Of a stretch of 64,000 nucleotides of DNA, positions 35,501 through 46,837 are shown piece after piece (the stretch's first letter is position 1; the number at the start of each line of letters is the position of its first letter). The notes under the pieces are model-generated. The model saw only the letters and a list, made by a program, of their open reading frames with translations, was not told where the DNA came from and made no database searches. Source of the stretch: Conus ventricosus. Lineage: Eukaryota > Mollusca > Gastropoda > Neogastropoda > Conidae. The stretch is from NCBI GenBank assembly GCA_018398815.1, contig CM031616.1, positions 33,950,647 through 34,014,646 of the forward strand. The letters are read 5' to 3'. Both the position numbers and the translations under genes were made by a program.

Positions 35501-36500
35501 NNNNNNNNNNNNNNNNNNNNNNNNNNNNNNNNNNNNNNNNNNNNNNNNNNNNNNNNNNNNNNNNNNNNNNNNNNNNNNNNNNNNNNNNNNNNNNNNNNNN
35601 NNNNNNNNNNNNNNNNNNNNNNNNNNNNNNNNNNNNNNNNNNNNNNNNNNNNNNNNNNNNNNNNNNNNNNNNNNNNNNNNNNNNNNNNNNNNNNNNNNNN
35701 NNNNNNNNNNNNNNNNNNNNNNNNNNNNNNNNNNNNNNNNNNNNNNNNNNNNNNNNNNNNNNNNNNNNNNNNNNNNNNNNNNNNNNNNNNNNNNNNNNNN
35801 NNNNNNNNNNNNNNNNNNNNNNNNNNNNNNNNNNNNNNNNNNNNNNNNNNNNNNNNNNNNNNNNNNNNNNNNNNNNNNNNNNNNNNNNNNNNNNNNNNNN
35901 NNNNNNNNNNNNNNNNNNNNNNNNNNNNNNNNNNNNNNNNNNNNNNNNNNNNNNNNNNNNNNNNNNNNNNNNNNNNNNNNNNNNNNNNNNNNNNNNNNNN
36001 NNNNNNNNNNNNNNNNNNNNNNNNNNNNNNNNNNNNNNNNNNNNNNNNNNNNNNNNNNNNNNNNNNNNNNNNNNNNNNNNNNNNNNNNNNNNNNNNNNNN
36101 NNNNNNNNNNNNNNNNNNNNNNNNNNNNNNNNNNNNNNNNNNNNNNNNNNNNNNNNNNNNNNNNNNNNNNNNNNNNNNNNNNNNNNNNNNNNNNNNNNNN
36201 NNNNNNNNNNNNNNNNNNNNNNNNNNNNNNNNNNNNNNNNNNNNNNNNNNNNNNNNNNNNNNNNNNNNNNNNNNNNNNNNNNNNNNNNNNNNNNNNNNNN
36301 NNNNNNNNNNNNNNNNNNNNNNNNNNNNNNNNNNNNNNNNNNNNNNNNNNNNNNNNNNNNNNNNNNNNNNNNNNNNNNNNNNNNNNNNNNNNNNNNNNNN
36401 NNNNNNNNNNNNNNNNNNNNNNNNNNNNNNNNNNNNNNNNNNNNNNNNNNNNNNNNNNNNNNNNNNNNNNNNNNNNNNNNNNNNNNNNNNNNNNNNNNNN
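35501..36500. other. Assembly gap, exactly 1000 N
   Basis: A run of exactly 1000 undetermined bases, probably a fixed-size scaffold placeholder, so its true length is unknown. Apparent open frames across it are artefacts. Confidence 0.98.
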
Positions 36501-36504
36501 GGTA

Positions 36505-37230
36505 TTAACGTTTAAAGAGTCAATCATGCTCAGCAGTTGTCAATAGTACAGTCGGCCTTTCAAGGGAACTGACTGTCTTTTTCATCATGTGATTGACCCT
36601 TAGAGACGGCCTAAACAAAAACAAAACAACACGAGTCGCTATAACCAGTCTTTACGTTTGTTTACAGCTGATTGTATCAGCGTGATGCAATCGCCCGTAG
36701 GTCTATGAATAGGGAAGTCACATCGATCTCGTGATGCATTCACCGACCATCTTGTGTCATACGCTTCGCCCCTAAGAACTTTCAATAGCACTGTGAAAAA
36801 TCACTGATGATCAGCTATTATGGGTTTAGCCAGTACAGTTCAAGTGAGCCCGCTGTTGGTTTTTTGTTTGTTTTTGTGTTGTCACCCTTGGAAGACGGTA
36901 AATAAATAAATAAACAAACAAAGACACCTATTAACCCCCAAATCTCATTCTTTAACTGGTAATAAACCGGGTTTAAAGAGTCAATCATGCTCAGCTAGTA
37001 TGGGTTCAATAGGTACAGTTCGGGCCTTTCAAGGGAACTGACTGTCTTTTTCATCATGTGATGTCACCTTTGGGAGACAACCTAACCCAACACGAGTCGT
37101 TTAAAACAAGTCTGTCATTTGTTTGGTTGTTTACAATTTTTCTTTACAGCTGATTGCAACCCTCGTGATGCAATCGCCCGTAGGGTCTATGAATAGGGAC
37201 GTCACATGGATCGTTCGATTTTATCACCGA
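36505..37230. repeat. Direct repeat, period about 467 bp, 1.6 copies
   Basis: TTTAAAGAGTCAATCATGCT then CAGC occurs at about 36510 and 36974. Both copies continue with TTTCAAGGGAACTGACTGTC, TTTACAGCTGATTG, GATGCAATCGCCCGTAG and TCTATGAATAGGGA(A/C)GTCACAT. The two differ by small indels. It lies in the internal part of the 34519-39188 element, next to the gap. Confidence 0.87.
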
Positions 37231-37329
37231 GCATCCTCGATCATGTGATTCGTCCTAAGGCGTTGTCGTCATGGGCTGCCCGCGCTGCTCCGGATTTAAG
37301 GCGTGAAACCTACCTCACCTTACTACTAA

Positions 37330-38645
37330 CATGCACAATCAAAATAATCATTTCCAACAGTCATTCCTTTCCTTGCTTCCCGTGGTTCCCTCACACCGAC
37401 AAACACAACATGCACAATCATAAAAAATCATTTCCAACAGTCATTCCTTTCCTTGCTTCCCGTGGTTCCCTCACACCTCTGTCTCTCCAAAGTCCTCCGA
37501 GAGCACCGGTCGATTCAGGCACCCCAGACCGGTCTGTTCCTGAGTATAGTCTTTCAAGGCCGACACCCTTGACACACCCGCACACCCCAAATAGCATGAT
37601 ACAGTGCTAACCACACCCGTCGCGGGCGTTGCAGGAGGTCCGTGGACAGTGGAGGACGCCTCCGGTGGGACGATGCGCCGTCCCGGACAGGGCCAGGAAC
37701 ATCCAGCAAAGTCCACGTGCTCCTCAACCAGTGCGCGGCCCCAACAGCGTCAGCATCGGTGGAGCCCCCGGGAGGAGAGGATAAAGGAAGGAACTGGAAG
37801 GAAAGGAGAAAGAAGGGTACTGGAACCCCGCAGTCAGTACGGTCTGACATTTGCTGCTCAATCCTAACAGCCACTCGCATGATGGGCGAGGGGAGGTGTT
37901 TGCTAATTAAATTAATAACATCAGCTCAACACAGACCTGAGCATAACAGTCAACAAACCAAACGAGGAACGTTCGCTAAAGGTCTCCTCACACGAAGCAG
38001 GTAAGAGATTACATTGACAGGCTAAACAAACAAATATCAATCTATATCTTCATCCTTCCCTCACTCACGTTCAACATTTTCCTTTCTTAGGAACTGAACA
38101 AATACAGCAACCATTGCTTTATAACTGCCACCACAATTGCAAATAATCATAATTCAATGGCACGATTATCCCCACATTTTATAGTAACATTTCAAAAATG
38201 ACACAATTCTCCAACCACGCATCCAAACGACTAATCATGCGTACGCACGCTCGCAAACATAAAACACTCGTTCCCCTTGCACACACAAACAGACGGTGGC
38301 CGAAGACTAAGAGACCGGTGATTGTGACAGGGGCGGACGAGCGAGACCAAGCAAGTACCAACCCTGAATCACCAGGTTTCCCCCCATCCCCACCGACTAC
38401 CGCATCACCAGATGCATAAAAAGGAGAAAGACTTTTGGATATAATTTTGACTGGCCAGTTAAAGATTGAATTAACCAGAAAAAAAATGTCTCAAACAATA
38501 TTTCTTTTATAATTTTGAAAACCAAAAGAAATTGCGCAAAAGAGAAGAAATTAGCCGGCTAACAAGAAAAAAACAACAAATAAACCACGAAACTGATGCT
38601 TACCAGCTACCCGTGGGTGACCCAAACGTGCGGGTCAAGCGACTC
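37330..38645 (+). repeat. Right copy of the internal direct duplication, with 547 bp extra
   Basis: It matches the left copy in two blocks (to 37700 and from 38248). The 37701-38247 segment between the blocks is absent from the left copy at 35071. After 38645 it continues to the element end at 39188 through sequence not available in the left copy because of the gap. Confidence 0.87.
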
Positions 38646-38719
38646 TCTGCCCTCTGTCCAGTCGATAGGACCAGCAGAGCAGATGCGGAAAAGATGACGT
38701 GATGTGATGTCCCTCCCCT

Positions 38720-38981
38720 ACAGGCCGACTGTAGGAATGAAGGTACCGACCGTACCTTCGACGAAGTGGTGAAGAACCAAAAACAGAGCAGCGCTCTCAG
38801 GGACATCTTCCGCTCGAGTGAAGAGAAAACCTGCCTAAACGATGGCAGCCAACATGCCACGCTACGTCACAGTGAGCATACCTCAAGCCTAGGAGGAATG
38901 ATGCACGTGCGGCGGGTTAAAAAGACGGGAGAGAGCCGACAGAGACAGCCTGTTCAAGCGAAAGGTACCAGCCACCCGTGA
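38720..38981 (+). other. Open segment of unknown meaning in the right part of the element
   Basis: From a CCTACAG acceptor-like site near 38720 the frame reads DCRNEGTDRTFDEVVKNQKQ and continues to a TGA at 38979-38981. The mix of charged residues is protein-like, but I know no family with it and no ATG begins it. It may be a chance opening in LTR DNA. Confidence 0.2.
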
Positions 38982-39188
38982 ACCTGCAGGATGAATTGCA
39001 CGGCAGTGGAATTAGAGAGAGAGAGAGAGAAAGTAAACCTAACCTGAGCTGAAACGATATTAAGGTGCAAACGCACCACAAGCCACATTAAGGACGGATA
39101 CACGACAACACAACGACAATAAATAAATGAATAATTCCACCACCCTAGATGGGTCAATCGTCATAGGCCTCGTGCCCAACTCGTGACA

Positions 39189-39193
39189 ATCAC
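39189..39193. repeat. Target-site duplication, right copy (ATCAC)
   Basis: ATCAC immediately after TCGTGACA, matching 34514-34518. Confidence 0.75.
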
Positions 39194-39833
39194 TGTTAGG
39201 CCACTGTAAACTTACCGCAGCGGCTGAGTAGGTTTCCCCCTCAGTTGCAATTCTCGGGCATTATTTCACAGAATTGTAACCTAGCCTCTATTAAGTCTTT
39301 TTTTCTTCTTCTTCAAATCGATGACGAGATTGTCTGAGGTCAGGCGAAGAGGGCGTAGCTCGGGGATATCTCGGAAGCCACCAGAGCCAGACTGCATGGT
39401 TCCATGCTGGCTGTTCCGTGGAAAATGCATCCATCAGATGGCCAGTTCAAAAAGGTCTATATCAATATCAGTCCTGCATGGGAAGATGATCAAATGAGGG
39501 AAAGAAGCTCAATAAATAATTCAGAAAGTTTCTTTTCAGACAGTTTGTGGGGTTGTTTTTTTACCTTCTGGGCACTAATGTAGATATGGGGGGAAAAAGA
39601 CAGAAAGAAAATTGAATGTCAAAAACAGGTAACCACAATAAAACACATAGCGGTTTCCACCTTGTTCTGAGCGATGAAATTAAAGTAAAGTGACCAGAGG
39701 AAAGGCAGTTTTCACAATATTGTGCGCACCTAAACTGTAATTCTTTTTTTCCGGGAGGATAGTGGATTCAAAGAACTGTAAGGGGACGGTAGCGTAGACG
39801 AAGCGGGGAAAAGGCGTGGCACATGGACACGGC
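39194..39833. other. Unassigned sequence
   Basis: About 640 bp after the insertion. No gene, array or known element seen. Confidence 0.4.
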
Positions 39834-39873
39834 GCACACACACCACACACACACACACACCACACACACAAAA

Positions 39874-39917
<44 letters not shown>

Positions 39918-39919
39918 CA

Positions 39920-39950
<31 letters not shown>

Positions 39951-40026
39951 CATTCATACAAATATATATATATATATTTTATTACATACATGTACATAAA
40001 AATAGAGAGAGGGAGAAGGGGAGAGA

Positions 40027-40063
<37 letters not shown>

Positions 40064-40075
40064 AGAGAGCAAAGG
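39834..40075. repeat. Compound microsatellite (CA)n-(CACG)n-(CA)n-(TA)n-(GA)n
   Basis: (CA)n with (CACG)n at about 39873-39918, (CA)n to 39952, (TA)n at 39961-39978 and (GA)n at 40030-40060. Confidence 0.95.
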
Positions 40076-40882
40076 GCGAGGCAGTAAATAGCGCCAAAAG
40101 GAACAATAGTATTTTATTCATTTTTATTTGTTTCTGATTGCTGATGTCGGTGATTCCTTTGTCCCATAACATGCTACGTAACATGCCCTTTTTTTTTCTG
40201 ATTGGGTTTCTGAATAAACACATATTTCAACGAGAGCCTGAAGTACAACAACAACAACACGTAAGTCTGCTGGGATCCATTTATCTGTGTTTAGCCTCTC
40301 TTGCCGCGGAGCAGAACGAATAAGACAATGACAGAATGCTACACTACTGTACAGTACAATACAATGCTGTACAGTACAATACAATTCTGTATAGTACAAT
40401 ACAACACAATTTGATTCACAGGGAACTTCAAGTTACACCGAGTCTCTGACATATATAAAACTAATGCACACAACACACAACACACACACAAGCACGCACG
40501 CACGTACGCACACACTTTATAGCTATTTTAGGTTACCTGATACTAAGCAAAACTTAATTGAATGCGTCATAAATTCAATGAAATTCGAAAATGAAACCAG
40601 CCCATTGAAATGCAGCTTATCAAAACGTGAAGAGCCTGAATGGTTGGTCTGTATTTTTCGGTTCAAAATAAGGTTTTGTAATACAACTAAAACGTGCCCC
40701 CTTATGCTGCTTATCGGCTTAATTACCATACAGTCGGTGAAATAGGACAAATACGTATCTGTACTAATATGACCAAATTAGTCGAACTTAACAACGCTTA
40801 ACTGAATCGAAGAGCATCAAATGGAATTTTAGTTTAAAATTTTGCGAGCCGAATGAAATCGAACAGAATTTGAACTTGGAAC
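40076..40882. other. Unassigned sequence with two small repeats
   Basis: A 20-bp minisatellite (TGTACAGTACAATACAAT, three copies, about 40347-40402) and a (CA)n/(CACG)n tract (40466-40515). The rest shows nothing recognisable. Confidence 0.5.
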
Positions 40883-41425
40883 TCAACATAGGTGAATGGA
40901 ACAGATTAGACCTGCAAAAAGGTCATGAAAGAGGGATTCCCTCCTTCTGCGCATGTCCTGAATAACCCCCACCTTCTGCGCATGCCCGTCGCCATCAATG
41001 TTGTTGACAACATGGCTGCTAAACAGTGTGCCATCTGCTTCACCATAGCTGGCATTTTCACTTCCACAGGCAAGCAACGCAAGAAGACCAGTCACTCTAC
41101 TAACAATTCGTGATGTTGTTTGCTGTGACTCGCCGATTGTTTCACCAACAACATCTTGAAATGTGCCAGCAGCAAAAAAAAAGCGCAGTGCCAGACACAC
41201 TTGTAGAGCAGGGGGCAGAGTTCCGTGTCTCAGTCTGTGCAAATCAAATTCAATGTCTTCTGGGAGAATGTCTGTCAGCTGGAAGATGTGATGACAAAAT
41301 CTTAACTTTGCGTGAAAGTTCGTCATCAATGAACGCGTCGAATGGATTCGTTCTGTCCCGTAAAATACGGTTTCTCCGCAATATAGTTGCCTTCGTGGGT
41401 GAAAAACCACAAAGTTGGCAGCCAT
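40883..41425 (-). pseudogene. Harbinger-type (HARBI1-like) transposase, N-terminal part only
   Basis: An open frame of 180 codons starting MAANFVVFHPRRQLYC. Residues 1 to about 131 resemble the N-terminal part of PIF/Harbinger nucleases, including LHRLRHGTLPPALQVCLALR, FFAAGTFQDVVGETIG and SQQTTSRIVSRVTGLLA, the helical region before the nuclease core. After about residue 131 the similarity stops, and the rest (GEADGTLFSSHVVNNIDG onward) does not match the DDE nuclease domain. Full-length relatives are 300-400 residues. The DNA-cutting residues are absent, so the product could not act as a nuclease. A tail from another frame (KMPAMVKQMA) hints at a frameshift near 41030. No inverted repeats or 3-bp target duplication were found. 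A start exon of a spliced gene is the alternative. Confidence 0.82.
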
Positions 41426-41985
41426 CTTTGTTTAGATCCAGCCCAGGGCAAACTCATGCCTTATCTTCGTTGTAGGTTACCCACCCCTCACCCACTGCAA
41501 ACCACGAGGTTAAAGGTTACTCTCGACATATGGATCCGCAAGTAACGGACATTCGAGTTTAAAACGAGGTAAGTAGGTCACTTGCCCGTTACCGACAACA
41601 CGTAAGTACAGCCCCTGGTTAGAGGACCCGTGGGTTATTGGCCTTTCAATCAATGAGTAGGGGCTTTCAGGGCTTTCCTCAAGGCCTGCACGGGGAGGGG
41701 TGGGGGGGGGACCCCCCACACAGAGGTGGATAACTGGATAACGAGATGGTGAGAATGAAGGTTCTAGGTGTGGGACGGTGTGTGAATAATGGGGACAAAG
41801 GAAAGAAAGGAGGGGGGGGGGGGATGAGGGGGGGGATTTGAGAGACGGAGTAAAAGGGGGAAGAAAGGGCAGAAGGATAGAGGGTAATGTGACTGGGCAA
41901 GTGCAGAGGGGAAAAAATCAACAACGGTGACTTCGTTGTGTGTTGTACCCTTATCTGTCTGCCTCTCCGACTGTTACTTACTGTG

Positions 41986-42034
<49 letters not shown>

Positions 42035-43107
42035 CCTCTATAATGATCAACGTATGAATACATACGCCCATGAGAGAGAGAAGAGAAAAGGCTAATTCTA
42101 GACACAGACTGAGGCTGTGTGTGAAAGAAGCGCAATACAGTAACAATCCAATACAGTAGAGTACAACGTAATAAACCCCATTAAAAAAAAAAAAAAAAAA
42201 ACCGAAACGGCCACAAATTGAGAAAATCACTTGACACAACAACGACGAGGATTCTCGTGACTGAAGCTGCTCTCTTTCCCAGATTGCCTGGCTTATCTCT
42301 TTTTTTCAGTGCGTGCCTGGCATGCTTGCTGGCGTTTTGTCTGCTGAAGTTCAGATCCTGCAGAGTTCTTCTTACATACTGAAAAGGCAGGTCAAAGGAT
42401 GGCAAAGGACTGATTTTTTCCCCCATGAGCATCAGTGGAGGCTTGTTGTGCCACGTGGGGTCAACAAGAGTTTTGAAGTAGACTTTTTTTTTTAATGAAA
42501 TAAATAACATTCGCGTCTGTGATGAAAACCAAAATGGACGTGGTTCAGAATCGATGATGACGTTGTTAAATTGTGTGTGGTGTGTGTGTGTGTGTGTGTG
42601 TGTGTCCGAACAATTCATTTTAAAATAACACATTTGGAATAAGAACATTTGAAATAAGTTTCAAGCAAACCAGCAAGCCGTTATTAGCGGTAAAACAGTG
42701 AGTAGTGGTCGACAATTCCCACTTACCCATAACTTGAGTGTAGCTATTTGCGCCTGGCTAAGACTGGAAAGGCTACCTTGAGTCTTTCACGCTTTAACAC
42801 TTGAATCATTTGTGTTGTGATAAATGGGCGAGTGGTGGAGACAGAATCCATTTTTAGTACAGACGTGATCAATATGTGAAGACTGTCTTATTACAATGGC
42901 GTGCAGTGTTTCGTTTTTCCGCTTTGGAGGAAGGAGTAAGGGCGGGGGGGGGTGGGGTGGGTGGGTGGGGGGGGGGGGCGTGAAGAGGGAAAGTATGGGA
43001 TGGAGTGAGTGGCGGGGGAATTCTGACGGCTGGTAAATTGGTATATATCAATCAAGCCTACATTCAGTTTCAAACAAAGCAATTTTAGTAGTTTGCGGTA
43101 CTTACTT

Positions 43108-43109
<2 letters not shown>
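41426..43109. other. Unassigned sequence with microsatellites
   Basis: G-rich runs near 41693-41830, (CT)n at 41987-42030, an A run near 42184-42200, (GT)n at 42576-42604 and G-rich DNA at 42940-42978. No gene is recognised. 41460-41700 may be a piece of an interspersed repeat. Confidence 0.4.

Positions 43110-43172
<63 letters not shown>
43110..43172. repeat. (CT)n microsatellite
   Basis: A nearly pure (CT)n tract with one interruption, followed by GATA-rich DNA into which the next element is inserted. Confidence 0.95.
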
Positions 43173-43250
43173 GAGAATGTGAATATGTATGCATGTTTGT
43201 GAAAGACAGAGCTAGATAGATGGATTGACAGATAGACAGATACATAGATG

Positions 43251-43254
43251 CATA
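43251..43254. repeat. Target-site duplication, left copy (CATA)
   Basis: CATA directly before TGTCCGGCGC; repeated at 47780-47783. Confidence 0.75.
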
Positions 43255-43350
43255 TGTCCGGCGCATTTTTCCGATTTGCGCTATCTTAAGATTGCGCAGC
43301 GCTTTTTTACGATCCTTAAATTGCGCCCCGATTTTAAGATCGCGCAAGGG
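43255..43350 (+). repeat. Left terminal inverted repeat of the Ginger-like element
   Basis: About 96 bp. Inside it, GCGCTATCTTAAGATTGCGC is itself palindrome-like around CTTAAG, a second symmetry within each end. Confidence 0.85.
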
Positions 43351-43739
43351 CGGGGACCATTTTGGGCCCCTATTTAACAATGATTACTGGCCTAATTGGC
43401 AATGTCTCGATGTTGTTTTCATCGTTTTAGGGTTGGGGTTTAATGCCACGATTTTTAAAAAAATGGAATTTTTGGGTAAATTTTTTAAAAAATGGGGGAA
43501 ATATTGTTGGGGTTAAAGGGGCCCTCATAAATTGTTTTTTTCACTTGAAAATTTTTTTTCATTTTTTAGATAAACCCATTTTAATTTAAAATTTTATTAT
43601 AATCAAAACAATAACCCTCGACCCCCCCTTTTACTTTAAACGAAATTTTTTTATTAAAATTAAGGCGGAATAAAAAAACCCATTTTAATTTATCATAAAA
43701 TTTTTATTAAAAAAAATTTTTATGCCAAACAAAAGGTTT

Positions 43740-45120
43740 TCGTTTTTAGTCCAATAAAAGAAACCCCGGGCAACGCCTAATACGCTAGGTGCTAAAACTG
43801 AGATGTATTCTAAATTCTTTAGCCCAAATCAAAAAACCCCGGCAACCCCTAACTACGCAGTGCAAAGAATAGAGTAACAGGATACTCTTTACCCCAATAA
43901 AAGAAACCGCAACGCCTAACTAGCTGGGTGCTAAGATGGATGTACAGTGTTTACTTTTTTAGTCCAAATCAAGAAACCCGGCAACCCCTAACTAGCAGGT
44001 CAAAAAACTGGATGTATTATGATACTCTTTACCCATCAAAGAAAACGCGGCAACCCCTCTACCTTGGGCTAAAACTGAGATGTATTCAGTGATACTTTTT
44101 TATCCAACAAAGGAAACCCCGGGCAACGCCTAACACCTATTTTAAGAACTGAGATGAAATCGGGATACTCTTTAGTCCAATAAAAGGAAACCCCGCAACG
44201 CCTAATACGCTAGGGCTAAGACTGAGATGTTTCATATACGTCTTTTCCAATAAAAGGGAAACGCCGGCAACCCCTAACACGTAGGGCAAGAAATGATTAT
44301 TCTATACTTTCTTTAGCCAAATAAAAGGAAAACCCGGGGAAACGCCTAACAAAACCAGGTGCTAAGAACTGAATGTAATCAGTGATACTCTTTAGTCCAA
44401 AAAAGGGAAACCCCGGGCAACCCCTAACTACGCAAGGGAAAAAACGGATGTAATAGGTAGTCTTTACCCAAATAAAAGGAAACGCCGAAACGCCTAACTA
44501 CGCTAGGTGCTAAGAACTAAAATGTTCAGTGATACTCTTTAGCCCAAAAAAGGGAAAACGCCGGCAACCCCTTTTAACTACCTAGGTGCAAAGAACTGAG
44601 AGTTTCAGTTACGCTTTAGTCCAATCAAAGGAAACCCCGGGGCAACCCCAACTACGATAGGGCAAAACGAATGTAATAAAATGATACGTTTTTTGTCCAA
44701 AAAAGGGAAATCCCGAAAGCCTAACTCCTAGTTCTAAAACTGAGATTAACGGGAATAGTCTTTCCCCAAATCAAAGGAAACCCCGGCAACCCTAACAACG
44801 CTAGGTGCTAAACTAATATCAGGGATACTCTTTAGCCCAAATAAAAGAAACGCCGGGCAACCCTAACACCTGGTGCTAAACTGAGGTAATCAGTATACGC
44901 GTTAGCCCAATAAAAGGGAAATCCGGCAACGCCTAAACACGTATGCAAAAACAATGTATTCGTATACCTTTAACCCAAAAAGGAAACGCCGGGCAACCCC
45001 TAACTACGCTAGGGGCTAAAAATGAATGAATCAGGATACGTCTTTAGTCCAATAAAAGGGAAACCGGCAACCCTAACTACGCGGGTGCTAAAACTAATGA
45101 ATCATGATACGCGTTAGTCA
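43740..45120. repeat. 79-bp tandem array inside the Ginger-like element, about 17 copies
   Basis: The reconstructed unit contains ACTCTTTAGTCCAATAAAAG, GAAACCCCGGGCAACGCCTA, ACTACGCTAGGTGCTAAGAA and CTGAGATGTAATCAGTGAT. Units vary in length (roughly 72-84 bp), mostly from missing or extra single bases and stretched or shortened homopolymers. The array starts about 390 bp inside the left inverted repeat and ends 420 bp before the integrase remnant. I see no coding content. Confidence 0.93.
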
Positions 45121-45549
45121 GCTAATTAGCAAATTAGCGATGAGATTGTGAATTTGCTCATAATGCAATTTGATCAAAAAAGAATTTAACTTTTGATTCC
45201 TGACAATTTTCACGTTTACCAGATAGTTTTATAAAGACCAACTGGTTTGAATTTCACTGCACTTCCATATCAATCACTAGACCAAGCATCATAGAGCAAG
45301 AATGTCATTGACCTTTTAAAAGTTTGAACCAAACAAGACTTTTCAAAAAAAGCAACTTACTCTTTCAAGGGAAAATACAAGATTTGACTACTTGAACGAG
45401 GGAAGGGTTCCCCCCCTTAAAGCAGGAAAAGAAAAAAAATTTCGCCTCCAATATCCCAGCCTGGATACAGAACACCCGGTTTTTCCCTGGGACGAAAAGA
45501 TAGCGCTTCCCCGGGGCTTTCAAGCGATCTTTTCAGCCGAAAAGATGTT

Positions 45550-46837
45550 CGAGTGGTGAGCAATCCACTGACTGACTACAAACGCCGGTTACAGAAACGT
45601 TGGAGAAATAAAAATTTTCATGGGTCCAAGAATTACGTCCGGGGTTTTGCAAAAACGCCCCGCTGCCGTTGTCCCTGCCTCAGACCGGTCAGACCCCCCA
45701 CCCCCCATCCCCGCCAGCGGCTTCCTCAAACCGGGGTTTAAGGGATTTGGGTAGATATCGGAGATCCCGACGGGACTTCAAATGGATCGGCCACTCATGG
45801 ACCCTTCTCTAAATACCACGTCATCTTTCCCCTAAAGCAAAAACAGCACAAGAGGTTGCAGGAAAACTCCCCAAGAACGGTGCTGAGTATCTTGGGGTTC
45901 CAAAATCTCCACACGTAAAGGAAGGGGGAATTGTCAACGAATTACTAATGCTCTTTTTGAACAGGGGGTGGAGACGTTTTTCGTCAAGGGGCGACCCCGA
46001 CATTCCCAATAGGGTCATCGGAACGGGAACAAGACGCTGGGGAGTCAAATTGCGGCAATGAAGGGGAGAAAGGGTACAAGGGCAATCACCAAGGCCGGGG
46101 GCTACCACAAACCATACGGGGGAAATCATGTCCCAAAAATCTATAAAAAAACGGATGCCGTATTTTTGGGCAGCACCACAGTCCCTCATTTGTTCCGGGG
46201 TCGAAAGTACACATATGGAGAAGAGACATGGACGGGGAAATTGAACAACCGAGGAGCCCCAAAAAGAAGCCAGCACCGACGACAAGGCCAATCCACACCA
46301 AGAAGGAAACAGAGCCACCAAACCACCACAGCCCAAAAGCCAGGGGGGAACCAACCGGGTTCAAGGAAGAAAACACCCAAATCCCCCCCCGAGGGGCCCC
46401 CAAAATGAGCACGCCAAGATGTCCCCACCCCAAAAAGCCGATTCCGTCACGTCTACACTCGACCACAAAGGGGAAATACAAGCGCGCCCCACATTTGATT
46501 TCGAAATAGTCAATCTACTGAAGAAACCCAACGACGAACTCCAAACGGGAGCAACAGAAAATTCAAACGACTTTTACCATTGCCCTCGCTTTCGCCGTTT
46601 CCCCGGCGATGGAGAAACCCGTTTTAAACAAGTATTCCGCGCATCTTTTCGTAACACCTCGATACGCCTTTAAAAAATGGTTTTTTGGGCGTTCCCCCAA
46701 GGCGAATTCCCCAACGCGCCTCGAGAGCTACAAGTCCCTGCTTGCCCTTTTCCGTGGGATCGTGACGGGGCGGAAAAAGATGAATGCGAACGTTGTCACG
46801 GGGGTTCTTTAAGTGTTGTGACATTAAAAAGACGTGA
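45550..46837 (+). pseudogene. Retroviral-type integrase of a Ginger-like transposon, frameshifted
   Basis: Pieces of one protein appear in order across the three plus frames. A helical N-terminal segment (RWRNKNFHGSKNYVRGF, near 45610) is followed by a FKWIGH piece (45778), then the integrase core: PFSKYHVIFPLK (45800), KAKTAQEVAGKL (45836), EYLGVPKSPHVKEGGIVNEL (45890), GDPDIPNRVIGTGT (45990), EKGYKGNHQGRGLPQ (46070), FGQHHSPSFVPGSKVHIW (46168). A basic linker follows. The end holds a DFYHCPRF piece and a Cys-rich tail, ECERCHGG (46784) and KCCDIKKT, with stop TGA at 46835-46837. The first catalytic Asp survives as LMDP at a frameshift; the second, in relatives HTDNG, reads HVKEG; later core residues are blurred. 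Such integrases join transposon ends to target DNA. At least six frame changes, many in homopolymers, make it inactive as read. Confidence 0.8.

Larger units (their letters stand above)
34519..39188. mobile_element. Insertion with TGTCACGA/TCGTGACA ends and 5-bp target duplication; LTR-type element likely
   Basis: The left boundary TGTCACGA (34519-34526) and right boundary TCGTGACA (39181-39188) are exact inverted 8-mers with the TG...CA tips of LTRs. ATCAC directly precedes the left end (34514-34518) and directly follows the right end (39189-39193), a 5-bp target duplication as made by many Gypsy-class elements. Inside, a long segment is present twice in the same direction (34745-35480 and 37330-38640), as expected for two LTRs. 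The left copy lacks its 3' part (cut by the 1000-N gap) and the right copy lacks its 5' part. No gag, protease or polymerase sequence is visible in the 830 bp of non-gap internal DNA. It may be a non-autonomous element, or the coding region may lie in the gap. Confidence 0.72.

Noticed and set aside
35385..36546. Open frames of more than 350 codons across the N run
   Set aside because: They consist of undetermined residues; the gap carries no information.
39181..39193. Possibility that the 34519-39188 element is a DNA transposon because its ends are inverted 8-mers
   Set aside because: LTRs also end in short inverted repeats with TG...CA tips, and the internal direct duplication and 5-bp target duplication favour an LTR-type element. 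Not fully excluded.
45821..46354. Minus-strand open frame of 177 codons
   Set aside because: It is the antisense of the plus-strand integrase remnant, whose ordered motifs are far more convincing.
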